A DNA stretch of 64,000 nt from Symsagittifera roscoffensis (GCF_963678635.1 NC_087062.1:12818670-12882669); one strand, 5' to 3'; positions 22,595-32,992 are shown, counted from the first letter of the stretch. Numbers and translations are program-made. The notes: generated by a model from the letters alone, not told the origin.

Positions 22595-23577
22595 ATGGTG
22601 CAGCCAGCAAGGTTCACAAAAAAACCACTTTGCTTTAATCCATTATCGAAAAGAGCTTCAGCAGAACCGCCATTAGAATGGTCAAACTGGTAAAAAAGCA
22701 GTTTTTGCAAAAGACGGAATCGAAGTTCGAAAATTATTACGTGACAAACTGGAGTTCGTCGATCCAACAGAATCAATATTTGAAGTCAAAATAACAGGGG
22801 AAAAGGAGGCACAACGGAAAAACAGAGAAGTTAGAAACCATGAAAAACGCGTCGGGTGGGAAAACCGATGCCTGACAGCCCGTGAAAAGGGCGTTTTGTG
22901 CTACTCAGTACCATGGGATGAAGCAGATTCGAAAGTGCGAAGTTACTTATTCCCTTGTTTTGACACCGAAGGCCAAAGGCAAGTTCAACAAAAACGCTCA
23001 GGGATAAATATACAATCTACAACAACAAAAGCATTAAAACGAGTGTTAGAAGATATATTCATAGCACAAAGAGTTATTGCATTCGAACGATACATTTTTA
23101 TTTGCCGTAAACAGAAAAAAAATGAATATTTAGAACAATTACACGCTGACTTAGTTGAAGGAACTTGCATCATGAGCAGACAGCGGAGACCGAGAGGATG
23201 AATGGGTTCGAGATATGTTCCACTAAGAGATTGCTGAGCCGAGATTGCTAAGAAATAGTGGTTTTGCATACGTACCTAACCCTTTATTTTACGATCCTTG
23301 TCGAACATCAAGACTTAGCGACTATGTGGCATATAAAACGGGGCCTGCTTGCTTTTTTTAGATATCGAAAACCCAAACGCGCCACGACACCCAATATTCC
23401 GGGAAGACACATCGGGACTCCCAGTGAAGCTCACTCGGAAAGAACTACAAAGCAGTCCGATCAAAAGAAGAGCTACTCTGAATCTGATGAGTCAATTGAT
23501 GAGCAAGCTATATCACTGAGAGATTCTCATACAGCCCAACAAAATTTTAGAAAAATAAAACCTCAAAAATTTGTGTA
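22595..23577 (+). pseudogene. Family-1 gag, array unit 2
   Basis: Best preserved of the array. ATG at 22595 overlaps the LTR end and PBS-like TGGTGCAGCC. Frame 22896-23201 reads a long stretch including EGQRQVQQKRSG and FIAQRVIAFERY. Frame 23258-23578 ends in the same acidic tail within the palindrome arm as unit 1. The RVIAFERY segment is shared with family 2 (RIIAFERY at about 43133), showing that the two gag families are related. Broken by several frame changes. Confidence 0.6.
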
Positions 23578-24181
23578 AAAGAAAATACTTTTGTTTGATA
23601 GCCAAAAATGTCATTTTTACATAAAAAAGCTCCGAGTTTTTGGTTGAAAACAAATTTTATAAGTTTTGCGCAACTTTTTGGAGGTCATACTTCTCTAAGA
23701 TTTTGCTGGGTGGTATGAGAGACTCACTGACATATAGCTTGCTCGTCAATTGACTCGAATGACTAGAAGAAGCCAAAATGACCCGTTTGTGGGGTAGAAC
23801 TGTGGCTCAAAATTCGCAAAAAACTGCATGATAAAAAGTCTGGTAAAATGTAAGCATGTTGAATTCTAATTTTTGTTTGTCTATTCTCAAACCAACTTGA
23901 GAAAGACGCGTTATGAAATCTAAAATGTGTTTTTATTTGTCCGGGTAATTTACATCAGCACTTTAGCAAACTTGTTGAGCTTTGACAAAATTAACGAACG
24001 AAGATAAGCGATGCAGTCTATGATATTGCTAGGTGCAGACACAAACTGAACTAGAAACAGTTATTTTAATCAAGTTGAGCTTTAGTGACATACCGTGTAT
24101 CTCGCTTCATTTGTAATTCAGAAAACTTTACGGATTTTTTTTCTCTATATCTGTTACCACAAGTACGGAAGAAAGTATAAA

Positions 24182-24692
24182 ATGGCAGAGCCAGTTGGAT
24201 TAAAGAACCCACATGGAATCAACCCTTTGTGGCATGGGGCAACACAGAAACAACCATTAGAGAGGGTGATGAGGGCGTCAATTTTGTATATGGGTTCAAT
24301 CAAGAAGTACATAAAACGAATAGGATACGCTGCTACAAGACAAACCGACGCTGATATACTTACTGTCTGGAACTAATATATGAAGGTGAGCTGATAAAAG
24401 AAAAAGAGACCCCGGCACAAGAAATAGACAGAAGGCAAAAACACGGAGAGGAGAATGAAATCGTGAAACGAAATACGAAGTTTAGAAAGAACTGGAGTGA
24501 TGCGCGAACAAATGTCATGAAACGCAGCAGATGCCAAAACAAAAATCCAATCAATTCCATGGCTATCTAATTCATTGCCTCTCTGTACACATAGGTGCAC
24601 AGATCGTTCAGACAACAAAAAGAAAATGTCAAAATTAACACAATGACGGTGAAACAGTTTGGAGGATTATAAAAACATCTGGAGTATATGAT
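24182..24692 (+). pseudogene. Family-2 gag, copy 2, 5' part (interrupted by giant element)
   Basis: ATG at 24182 (MAEPVGLKNPHG) opens a 64-codon frame to TAA near 24376. Gag similarity continues in another frame (ETPAQEIDRRQK). At 24692 the sequence is split by the 18.3-kb element and resumes at 43040 after it. It matches 5262-5770 in the uninterrupted copy 1, which therefore represents the empty site. Confidence 0.7.
24609..24692. repeat. 84-bp flanking direct repeat, left copy
   Basis: 84 bp of gag-derived target sequence (from CAGACAACAAAAAG to GTATATGAT) directly abut the 5' LTR. The same 84 bp, with one substitution (G to T), directly follow the 3' LTR at 43040-43123. The uninterrupted family-2 copy carries a single version at about 5688-5771. 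Confidence 0.9.
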
Positions 24693-25071
24693 TGGAACCT
24701 GATCTAAACTACATTTTATGATTGGATAAATTAGATATTTTACCACTGTAAAGTATTTAATATTAACCAATCATGATCCATCTAACTAACAACCCACTTA
24801 TTTGTAAGTGCTGGAATTACTAGTAATTTCAGCACCAGAGAGATTTGAATTTAACTTAGAAATTAGTTGCCTCTCCAAGAGAACTTCAGCAGCCGCAATA
24901 AACCAGCATACCCTAGATCTATTGAGCCTAGCAGAGACTAGTTAAACACCCTGAGACTAGATAGTATAAGAGTAAGATTAGGATCGGTATTAGACTAAGA
25001 AGTTGCACGAATCTATCCGGCCGAAAATAAGATAGCGTGACGAGCAGACGGTGTACCCTATCCGAAATTAC
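24693..25071 (+). repeat. 5' LTR of giant element
   Basis: Begins TGGAACCTG and ends CCGAAATTAC, so it lacks the usual terminal CA. It contains a 28-nt near-palindrome at 24808-24835 and an AATAAA polyadenylation signal at about 24896. The 3' LTR matches it along the full 379 bp. Confidence 0.9.
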
Positions 25072-25114
25072 TCTATGAGTTAACCACCTCGGTTATAACT
25101 CATCTGGTGCGACC
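25072..25114 (+). promoter_or_regulatory. Post-LTR hairpin and possible primer binding region
   Basis: ATGAGTTAACC (25075-25085) pairs with GGTTATAACTCAT (25091-25103) as a hairpin with a two-base bulge. No TGG-type primer site abuts the LTR. The nearest candidate is TGGTGCGACC at 25105-25114, 33 nt away, exposed just after the hairpin. Priming by a hairpin, by an internal tRNA fragment or by a displaced site are all possible readings. Confidence 0.45.
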
Positions 25115-25189
25115 ATAAGTCTCGAACAAGACCTTAATAGCTTAGAATTAACCAAAAATAGATTAGAATTTAGACAAAACATTTTTAAA

Positions 25190-25423
25190 ATGTTATACGA
25201 CGATAATTTAATCGAAATGTCTCTACGACTCAATAGATCAAAGCCAATATTCCGAACGATAAGAGAACTACCCGGAATTGGAAGAAGACCTCGAACCAGA
25301 GACGACATACGACAAAATAGAAACTTACCAAATAGTTATATGATAGTACGGCAAAAGCCAACACAAACTTTTATATTTAGAATTTTATTAGCAATGAACT
25401 TAGATTTTCATTTGCAAACTTAA
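25190..25423 (+). CDS. Small basic ORF in leader, uncertain
   Basis: ATG at 25190 gives 77 codons (MLYDDNLIEM...). The frame is open from about 25080, just after the LTR. It is Arg/Asn-rich with no known motif. It could be a leader-encoded peptide, a 5' exon donating an AUG to ATG-less downstream frames by splicing, or chance. No clear splice donor follows it. Confidence 0.25.
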   Translation: MLYDDNLIEMSLRLNRSKPIFRTIRELPGIGRRPRTRDDIRQNRNLPNSYMIVRQKPTQTFIFRILLAMNLDFHLQT

Positions 25424-25747
25424 ATCTTGAAGTCAATCTTCATGCTCATTTCAGGCGCTAAACAAAATATTAATATACAATAACGATTGATAAAAATATC
25501 TCAGATCGTTTTCCTAAAATTCTGCAGTATTATATAAAACATGTTTGGAAAATATTTATTGAAAATCAAAATAAAAATTAGTAGCATGACAATAAACTGT
25601 TAGTAATCATAAAATCATCAGTTGTCTCAGCTTCATCACCTAAAACATAACAGCAGTCATAAGCTCACTAATATCATTAAAACACTAAATCTTTTCTTAA
25701 ACAAATTTAAACCATTTTAAACATAAATTCACTTAATTTTAAAATCA

Positions 25748-26237
25748 GATCATCAAGGCTTATCCTTGGATCTTAATTCATTTTCTATTTAATTAAATTT
25801 TAAAACTTGATCATCAAGGCTTCTCCTTGGATCAAAAAGAACAATTTTGTTCTCCCCCACCCACTTAGTTAGTGTCTAACGACCTCAAACGTCGATTCAC
25901 TATCCAACCCTTTCGCAAAACCCAAGACTAATAGAAATTTTTCAACAAAACTAACCATTCAAATTAGGATAAACAGTGAAGAACTTCGGTTATTCATCCT
26001 TCACTTGAACCCTCCTCTTATCAAGACCCAGGATATATCATAGACTTAGTAAGTTTAAAATAGTATCTAACGAACTACTCGCGTTCTAATTATACCTGAA
26101 CCTTGTGGATCGATTTACTATTCTCCAACCCTTGAACACAATCACTACCCCTAAGTAAGATTAAGTAAGTTAACACCTTAGCTTATACTAGCCACGAGAA
26201 AGTAAAAATCATTCTTCGGAATCGAATTACTTTTCTC
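25748..26237 (+). promoter_or_regulatory. Series of stem-loops in the giant element leader
   Basis: Six hairpins can be read by eye: 25748-25772 and 25809-25833 (the same 25-nt stem-loop repeated, CAAGG...CCTTG), 25880-25894 (CGAC...GTCG), 25976-26004 (GTGAAG...CTTCAC), 26072-26086 (GAAC...GTTC) and 26196-26237 (GAGAAAGTAA...TTACTTTTCTC). The last encloses ATTC-TTCG-GAAT, a UUCG tetraloop. CCAACCC follows several of them (25904, about 26126 and 26239). Retroviral leaders carry packaging and dimerisation signals in such positions, so that role is an inference. Confidence 0.55.
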
Positions 26238-26350
26238 TCCAACCCTGAACAAATAGACCCAGGTTAAGCTAACCAAAAAATCGTAAGGACTAACAATTTA
26301 AGAAAATAGAATTCATCTAACAACTTTTTGCATCCGTCATCCTAAACCTT

Positions 26351-26818
26351 ATGTCATTTAAAATTCTAGGAAACAAACAAACAATCGTTTTGCACAACTG
26401 TGAAATAGATAACAAAAAATACGACCTTGTAATCACACCTCACACACAAACAGTTGGATATATTAGAACAAAACGACAAACACTAAAAAGAAAAATAATA
26501 ACTAAACAAAGACAAATAACACGAAAAAGATTTTCCAAAAACAGAAACGCATTTTCAGAATCAGAAGCCAGCAATTTAGACGAACTCTATAAATTAAAAG
26601 AATCTATAGATAAAAATTGCCCCATACACGATCAATTATATTTTTCTGACTCAGAAACAACATCAAATTCATCAAAAAGAGGAAAAAGACGAATAAAAAA
26701 GCAATATAAACACAAACCAGTACATTTATACAACTGGAATCAACCAATTAGACACATCAATAATTACCTATTAACAGTCATTAAACGGAAAAATGAGCCA
26801 CACACACACTCCAAGTGA
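26351..26818 (+). CDS. Accessory basic ORF overlapping gag start
   Basis: A 155-aa ORF starts with ATG at 26351 (MSFKILGNKQ) and overlaps the gag ATG (26793) by 26 nt. It is Lys/Arg/Thr-rich, with a basic central segment (about residues 38-65) and a short acidic-Ser segment (SDSETTSNSS) before another basic cluster. No transmembrane segment or known domain is visible. It is the first sizeable ATG-initiated frame downstream of the structured leader, a position where Ty3/gypsy elements normally have gag itself. The A-rich codon usage matches the rest of the element, so it seems native to it. A nucleic-acid-binding or regulatory role is possible but unproven. Confidence 0.55.
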   Translation: MSFKILGNKQTIVLHNCEIDNKKYDLVITPHTQTVGYIRTKRQTLKRKIITKQRQITRKRFSKNRNAFSESEASNLDELYKLKESIDKNCPIHDQLYFSDSETTSNSSKRGKRRIKKQYKHKPVHLYNWNQPIRHINNYLLTVIKRKNEPHTHSK

Positions 26819-27272
26819 AGATAGTCCAGATGATGACGATATCTTCCCCTTCCTCGTAGATGCACCCACTGATAGAGGACAGCATATACTTTGCAAGAAT
26901 TTACTACTAAATTTATTTGAATCCGGAATCAGCCCATGTACAGCAGAGTTCCCCGATGTAAAAATCAAAAGACAAATTATTGATCACTATCTGAAAGATA
27001 TATGTAATTTGACACAACACTACGGAATCTACACCATAGAATTAACCTCACCAAACCCGAATCACCGCAAATATGTAATTCAAACAGACGACCTTGATTT
27101 AGAATTTTCAAAAGTATTCTCAGAATACATAAAAAGCATACAATATCATAACTCACAAAGAGCAAACTCCATATTCACCAATGAAGTTTTTGCCATAATA
27201 TATAGTTATATCTCAATATTAGAGAACGAAATCCCAATCTCAGACATCCAAACATATAAAGGTACGACATGA
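26793..27272 (+). pseudogene. gag: Gag, N-terminal segment
   Basis: ATG at 26793 begins MSHTHTPSED, then an acidic stretch (DDDDIF) and a region that looks like a folded alpha/beta N-terminal domain (159 codons). The frame ends at TGA 27270-27272, but the next frame is already open before that point and carries on the protein, so a one-base frameshift near 27255-27270 splits gag in this copy. No domain is recognisable in this part. The role as the matrix-like end of Gag is inferred from position. Confidence 0.6.
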
Positions 27273-27366
27273 AATCACACTATTTTCAACTTTTCTACAT
27301 ATAATTAAAGAAAATTTCACCAAAGATGATGTTTCACAACATACAAAACATGACTTACAAAAAATT

Positions 27367-28953
27367 TTGGCATGGTTTATAATAGATTATTTCACACATA
27401 ATGTAGATTTAATTTCACAAGCAAGAAAAAATTTTAGACCTCAAAATTCAAACGATGATACCGCCATCACAGAACAGTCAGACTACGTTTGGGACCCCGA
27501 ATGGTCTCATTATGCATTTATAAATATCCCACAATCTATTGCAAGTCAAGCAATAAGTACAATATCTTATACCAGAGATTATGTAAGAGTAGTACCATTA
27601 ACCATTGACGCAACACCATTAAACTACAATACATTTTTACCTGATACTCGAAATAACAGTTTAAATTCGACCGTCATACACAATGAAAACCTTAATGGAA
27701 CTAGAAACCTCACTCAACAAGATATTCAGACACCATCACACTTCATAAATGAAGAAATTGTCCAAACAACAACAACTACACAACAAAGTATTTCACCAAT
27801 ACGTCCAAATTTAACAATACCAAGAAACACAAACACTTCACTAGCACAGGTAACCTTACAATCAACTGTTAAACCTTCGGTAGCTCCAAAATATTCACAA
27901 ATGGATTACCAAACATATAGACCCATGACAATACCGTCGAAAACACGCAGAACATTCACAAGAAACAATTTTGCGGAACATAATTATAATTATACACATT
28001 CATCAAAAACAAACTATCCTCCACGAAATAATAATAATAACCAAATCAGATCTCGATATTGGAATAATCCAATGGCAACAACCAATTCAGTAAATTTTCA
28101 GGCTAATCCACATCCTCCACAGGATTATAGTGAAAATTACCCATTCTTTCAACAGAATAAAAATAAAAAACAAACACCTCATCAAACGGATTACCTATCC
28201 TCTGATGACGATCATTTTCAACCAGATATATTTGCACCATATACCCAAGAATATCACGGACAAGGAATGCAGAAACCATATACACATCATAGAAATTTTT
28301 CTCCACACCAGATAGATACACAAAATCAACAACCAATACAAATGCAAAACCCAATTAATACACAATCTTTTCAACCAATTCAGCCACAAAACCCAATGAT
28401 TACACACTCATATCAACCAACACAAATACAAAATGAAATACCACTTCCATATTATCTTCAACAACACGAAATAACAAAAAATCAACTTTCTAATTTTTCA
28501 CAAATGCCAAATGCAGCAGAATCATTACAAATGACAATGAATCCATACCTTATGGGTGGATCATCAATAACATCAAGCAAACCATTAATGGTATTCACAG
28601 GAACAGACCCTGAATATTCTGTAGAAGATTATTTAAATGCAGTAACAGCAAATTTAATTTTAAATATAGGACCTGAACCAATTAATACGCCACTACATCA
28701 AAATTGGATACATCGACGCACAGCGTTGATACAGACAACCTTAGACGGCGCAGCCCAAAAATGGTTTTCAGTATTGCCTATAGAAATAAAATCAAATTGG
28801 AAGAGATTTTCACAAGAATTTTCAAAAATGTTTGACTCCGAAAGAAACAAACAACAACAAAGAGTTTTATGTAATGAAATTCGCAGATTACCAAATGAAA
28901 CCATCAAACAATTAGCAGTACGTATTGAAACACTAGTTCGAAAAGCATACTGA
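27367..28953 (+). pseudogene. gag: Gag, central segment with capsid domain
   Basis: The frame is open from about 27250 (no ATG needed) and runs to TGA at 28951-28953. Residues 1-370 of the listed ORF are low-complexity, rich in Asn, Gln, Thr and Pro. The last ~130 residues form a typical retrotransposon Gag capsid module: FTGTDPEYSVEDYLNAV, later GAAQKWFSVLP and a WKRFSQEFSKMF block. The capsid module continues in the same frame beyond the TGA, so the stop interrupts the domain. Unlike retroviral gag-pol readthrough stops, it lies inside capsid. Confidence 0.8.
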
Positions 28954-28998
28954 CTAAATACACACGACTACAAAAACACAAAAATAACAGAAATCTTA

Positions 28999-30411
28999 AT
29001 GATGACCTTAACACCTCAATTAAGGAAAATAGCAATAAAAAAGAGAGCATCCCATCCCTCCTCAATTCGAGAGCCCGATTTAGATTTTCGAAAACTAGTA
29101 GACAAACTAGAGCAAGCAGAAATCACAATGAAACTTGAAGAAACAGAAAATCTGAAATTACAATTTGTTAACCGAATTGAAACAAATACCACAAATATCA
29201 ATAATATACAGGATTCAGACACAGACCTCGTTGAAAAAATCACTGAAATACTCAATATTTATGAAAAACACCCAAACTTTAAAGGCAAACCATCTTTCAA
29301 AAAATGGTGTAATTATTGCCGACGATACGGACATAGTATTTCTGACTGTAGACAAAAACAACAGGACAATCAAAACAAACCTCAAAAATATAAAGAACCG
29401 AATAAATCATTCTATCAATACATGAAGAAAGATCAAAATCTACAGAACAAAAATGTATATAGCAACAACAGTTCAGGAAAACCACTACCGAACAATACCA
29501 ACTACACGAGAAATCAATCACCATATAACTCAAGTTATAGAGGAAGATCACCAGAACGAAGAAATACACAAAATTCATCACAAAATCATTACAATAGACC
29601 AAATAGTCGAAATAACTACTCCAGATCAAATTCAAATACAACACAATTTGTTTCTAGATCTAATTCCCAATCAAGAAATAATTACTATCCAAACAATCAA
29701 TCACGAACCTCATCATACAATAGAAATAGAAACTACTCCAATAATCGGAATAGAAGTTATTCAAACAACCGAAACCAGAATTACCCGAACAATCGATCAA
29801 GGAATAACTCATATAATAGATCAAACTATAACAGACCAAACAATAATTATCAAAACAGATCACGAAATAAATCACAAAATCGACATCCAAGTTATAATAA
29901 TCGTTATAGAAATTATTCCCAATCACCACACAGGAATAATAACCATTATAATAATTCTAACAATCGCCACAGAAGTAATACACCTAAACATCAAAGAAAT
30001 ATTAATCAAGTACAATCAAACCCAGAAACGACATCAGACCCCCCAGGTATTGATGACACAGGAAATAACGAACTACAACTAAATCAAATAAACTGTGAAT
30101 CATCAGATTCAGAAAGTGATACAGAAAACACTACCTCCATAAATATGATAGCAATCGAGAATGACTACGAACCTATTATATATGAACAACCTTTTTCATC
30201 ACATATATACGAAAATCAATTAGAACTCCTTCACAATTATTATATTGAACCCATCCATTCTACACAAACGGCACAAGAAACTAACGAAATCAACACTACA
30301 AATCAATCCAATGAAAATGATAAAACAAAATGCTTGAATACAAATCACATCTATCAAAATATACAAAAAGAACAACCCAAAGAAAAATCTGGACAATACC
30401 ATTTCTTTTAG
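28999..30411 (+). pseudogene. gag: Gag, C-terminal segment with zinc knuckle
   Basis: In frame with the preceding segment across TGA 28951-28953. It begins with the capsid C-terminal helices (LTPQLRKIAIKKR, a Glu/Leu-rich helical stretch to about residue 60). A CCHC zinc knuckle lies at residues 104-117 (CNYCRRYGHSISDC, spacing C-x2-C-x4-H-x4-C). The tail, about residues 150-340, is an extreme Asn/Arg/Ser/Tyr repeat (NNRNRSYSNN-like), then an acidic Ser/Asp region. It overlaps pol by 82 nt, with pol in the -1 frame, implying programmed frameshifting. I could not identify an obvious slippery heptamer. The long basic tail is expected to bind RNA. Confidence 0.8.
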
Positions 30412-32561
30412 AAAGTCCAAGAAGCAAAGAATTTCAACCACCAGATCTTGAAATTGATTTTTTAATTGATTCAGGAGCAGAATCAAACATAATAAACATT
30501 CTCACATGGAATGAGATAAAATCACTACACCCAAAGCTAACGCCCCTTGAAACATCCAGTAAACTAGCAACAGCACAAGGATCAACATTAGTAAACTATG
30601 GAAAAATTCAATTATTTCTTCTCCCCACAAGAACAATAGAACAAAATAAAATTTTAAATAAACCATTTAAACAAATATTCCATATCACTGATATTAAAAA
30701 CAATATCATTGGAATACCATTTATCTCTAAATATATACCAACAATCAACATTTTGAACAGTAAAATACTAATCAAAGATAAATACACAAAAACAAAAGAC
30801 ACATCCCTAACATTTTTTCAAAGATTAAATAAACAACCACCATTCTTTTCAAAATTTTATCCGATATATAATCAACAAAGAAAACACCTGAAACCACTAT
30901 CAGGAAACATATATAATTTTTCAATAAAACAAGTTCACCAATATGATAAGAAACAAAACAAACAACAACTCTATATATCAGATTTTGAATTCAAACCTAT
31001 CCATAAGTTTTTCAAAATCACAATTTCATCCATAAAATATTTGAAAAACTCGAATTCAGATATTATTTCTCTACATGTATACAACAATACACCCTATCAA
31101 GTAACGTTACCTTTAGGACTTTTAGGCTATTGCGAAACCAACGCTACGATATCACCAATACATGAAAAAGCATACCGCGTAAATAATATACTCCAATTAT
31201 TAGATATTTGTCAATCAACAATTCTTAATGAAGAATTATCCATAAATAATATAATAAGTAATGAAAAAAGAAATACAGATTATTTCACAAAAACCCCATA
31301 TTTCAAAACTACATTCAACATAAATAACTATACAGAGAATCAACAGAAATTTTTAACAATGTTTAACTTCCAACATTCACAAATAACACAAGACGAATTT
31401 GATAAGTTAGCCAAACAGCTAATAAAATATTCATCAGATTATGCAACACCCAAATTTGATGTTGGCAAAATCAGTTCATCACTACATCTCCCATTAAAAC
31501 CTGACGCAGTTTTCAAAAAACAAAGAGCAAGTAAAGTACCAATTCATTTACACGATAAAGTGAACAGGTTACTCGATATTTTAGAACAATACAAAATTAT
31601 ATCACCGGTAAACAAAGAAGAACAACCAAAAGGTAACACATTTATCAACCCTGTTATCATCCTAGCAAAAGGAGAATCATTAAAAATAGTTCTAGACGCT
31701 AGATATCTTAATTCACTAATAGACGAATCAAAATGCAATTGGCCTATTGAACCAATACAAGTTATTTTAACAAAAATAAACGGAAAATACTTTACAACCG
31801 CAGATATGAATAGTGCATATAATCAAACGCCACTAGATGAACAATCGCGACGCTTAACACAATTTGTTATTGGAAATCAGCAATATGAATTCAACCGCCT
31901 ATTCTATGGAATATCCATAGGACCAGCAGCATTTTCAGCTTTTATGAGCAAAATTTTTAGACCACTAATACTCAAGAAAAACGCAATCACTTATCTAGAC
32001 GATGTTTTTATGCAATCACAGACAAAAGAAGAAATGTTTAAAGTTTTAGAACATTATCACAAAATACTTCAGAACGAAAATCTGAAGGCCGCCCCCGATA
32101 AATCACACTTCTTTTTAACACGAGTAAAATTCTTAGGACATAATATAGAAAGAAAAACAATCACCCCATTAAAATCACGCATTGATGCTATTCAAAAACT
32201 CCAACCACCAACAAACAAAAAGAAAATCCAAGAATTCCTTGGAATGTTAAATTTTTTAAGTAAATATGTCTATAAAATGCAATTATACCTAAGACCATTT
32301 TATAATATACTTAGACAACAAAATAATTTTGAATGGAACACAGAACATCAAGCACGATTTGAAGAAATTAAAAAACTCCTAACTGAACAAATTTCGAATA
32401 CAATTCCAGATCCAAATCAACCATTCTATGCAATTGGCGATGCTTCGAATTTTGGCATCGGCGCAGCATTATTACAATCACACAATGGCACAAACAAATT
32501 GAATCTTTTACAGCAAATTCTCGATTATTCACTCAAGCAGAGCTACGACTCTCAACTCTAA
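30330..32561 (+). CDS. pol: Pol, protease and reverse transcriptase
   Basis: 743-codon frame, -1 relative to gag. The aspartic protease active site is DSGAE at residues 47-51. A spacer is followed by RT at about residues 395-700: VLDAR, a TADMNSAYNQ block, FYGISIGPAAFS, and catalytic YLDD at 555-558, with the thumb region FLGMLNFLSKY. The connection and first part of RNase H (AIGDASNFGIGAALL) come next. The frame then ends near 32561, because a one-base shift around 32510-32520 moves the RNase H into another frame. All visible RT catalytic motifs are intact. Ty3/gypsy affiliation is from motif spacing and domain order. Confidence 0.88.
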   Translation: MLEYKSHLSKYTKRTTQRKIWTIPFLLESPRSKEFQPPDLEIDFLIDSGAESNIINILTWNEIKSLHPKLTPLETSSKLATAQGSTLVNYGKIQLFLLPTRTIEQNKILNKPFKQIFHITDIKNNIIGIPFISKYIPTINILNSKILIKDKYTKTKDTSLTFFQRLNKQPPFFSKFYPIYNQQRKHLKPLSGNIYNFSIKQVHQYDKKQNKQQLYISDFEFKPIHKFFKITISSIKYLKNSNSDIISLHVYNNTPYQVTLPLGLLGYCETNATISPIHEKAYRVNNILQLLDICQSTILNEELSINNIISNEKRNTDYFTKTPYFKTTFNINNYTENQQKFLTMFNFQHSQITQDEFDKLAKQLIKYSSDYATPKFDVGKISSSLHLPLKPDAVFKKQRASKVPIHLHDKVNRLLDILEQYKIISPVNKEEQPKGNTFINPVIILAKGESLKIVLDARYLNSLIDESKCNWPIEPIQVILTKINGKYFTTADMNSAYNQTPLDEQSRRLTQFVIGNQQYEFNRLFYGISIGPAAFSAFMSKIFRPLILKKNAITYLDDVFMQSQTKEEMFKVLEHYHKILQNENLKAAPDKSHFFLTRVKFLGHNIERKTITPLKSRIDAIQKLQPPTNKKKIQEFLGMLNFLSKYVYKMQLYLRPFYNILRQQNNFEWNTEHQARFEEIKKLLTEQISNTIPDPNQPFYAIGDASNFGIGAALLQSHNGTNKLNLLQQILDYSLKQSYDSQL

Positions 32562-32938
32562 TGAGAGAGTGTACAGCTATAATATATACACTAACAGAAT
32601 ATGAATTTCTGATACTTGGATCAAAACATCCAACAGTTCTTTTCACAGATCACAAACCAATCATTTTTCTCTTTACACAAAAATCTAATCCAAATCACCG
32701 AGTTTATAGATTTCAACTAATTCTAATGAAATTCCCAAACTTACATATAGTTTGGACAGCAGGAAAAAATCTTGCATTACCAGACACATTAAGTCGAAAT
32801 ACACCACCTGAATTACTTACACGTAAAGCTACAGTTGAAATACCTAAAAATATAAAATTCTACCTTGCAGAAAACGAAACATCACCCCGACTAGAATGCA
32901 AATATGCAGTAAAAACTGACGACAATTCCTTTATCTAA
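32561..32938 (+). pseudogene. pol: Pol, RNase H remainder
   Basis: The frame carries the rest of RNase H: a RECTAIIYTLTEYEFLILG helix, FTDHKPIIFLF with the catalytic Asp, and ALPDTLSR at the domain end, a pattern common to Ty3/gypsy RNase H. It is open upstream of its ATG to about 32515, where it should join the preceding frame. It ends at TAA 32936-32938, which lies in the same frame as the integrase, so a single stop separates the two. Confidence 0.8.
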
Positions 32939-32992
32939 ATTGGAAATAGAAAACATTTTTCTCCCCCAACCGATAAAATTACAATTAATACT

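Larger units (their letters stand above)
20520..24181 (+). mobile_element. Tandem LTR-gag array of family 1 with chimeric LTRs
   Basis: Two gag units (20933 and 22595) are separated by nearly identical noncoding segments (about 21900-22595 and 23578-24181). Each segment consists of the palindrome module followed by a short conserved 5'-flank block, so the order is LTR-gag-LTR-gag-LTR. The LTRs end GACA plus TGGTGCAGCC. Their R-U5 portion (from TTTTATTTGTGCTCTCAG at 20836 and from 22507) matches the family-1 LTR, but the upstream part is the palindromic module. The last unit joins a family-2 gag (24182) instead. Such arrays usually arise by recombination between LTRs. Confidence 0.65.

Noticed and set aside
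29453-30082. 209-codon ORF rich in Ile/Thr/His
   Set aside because: Alternate frame of the Asn/Arg/Ser repeat tail of gag; repetitive composition explains the lack of stops.
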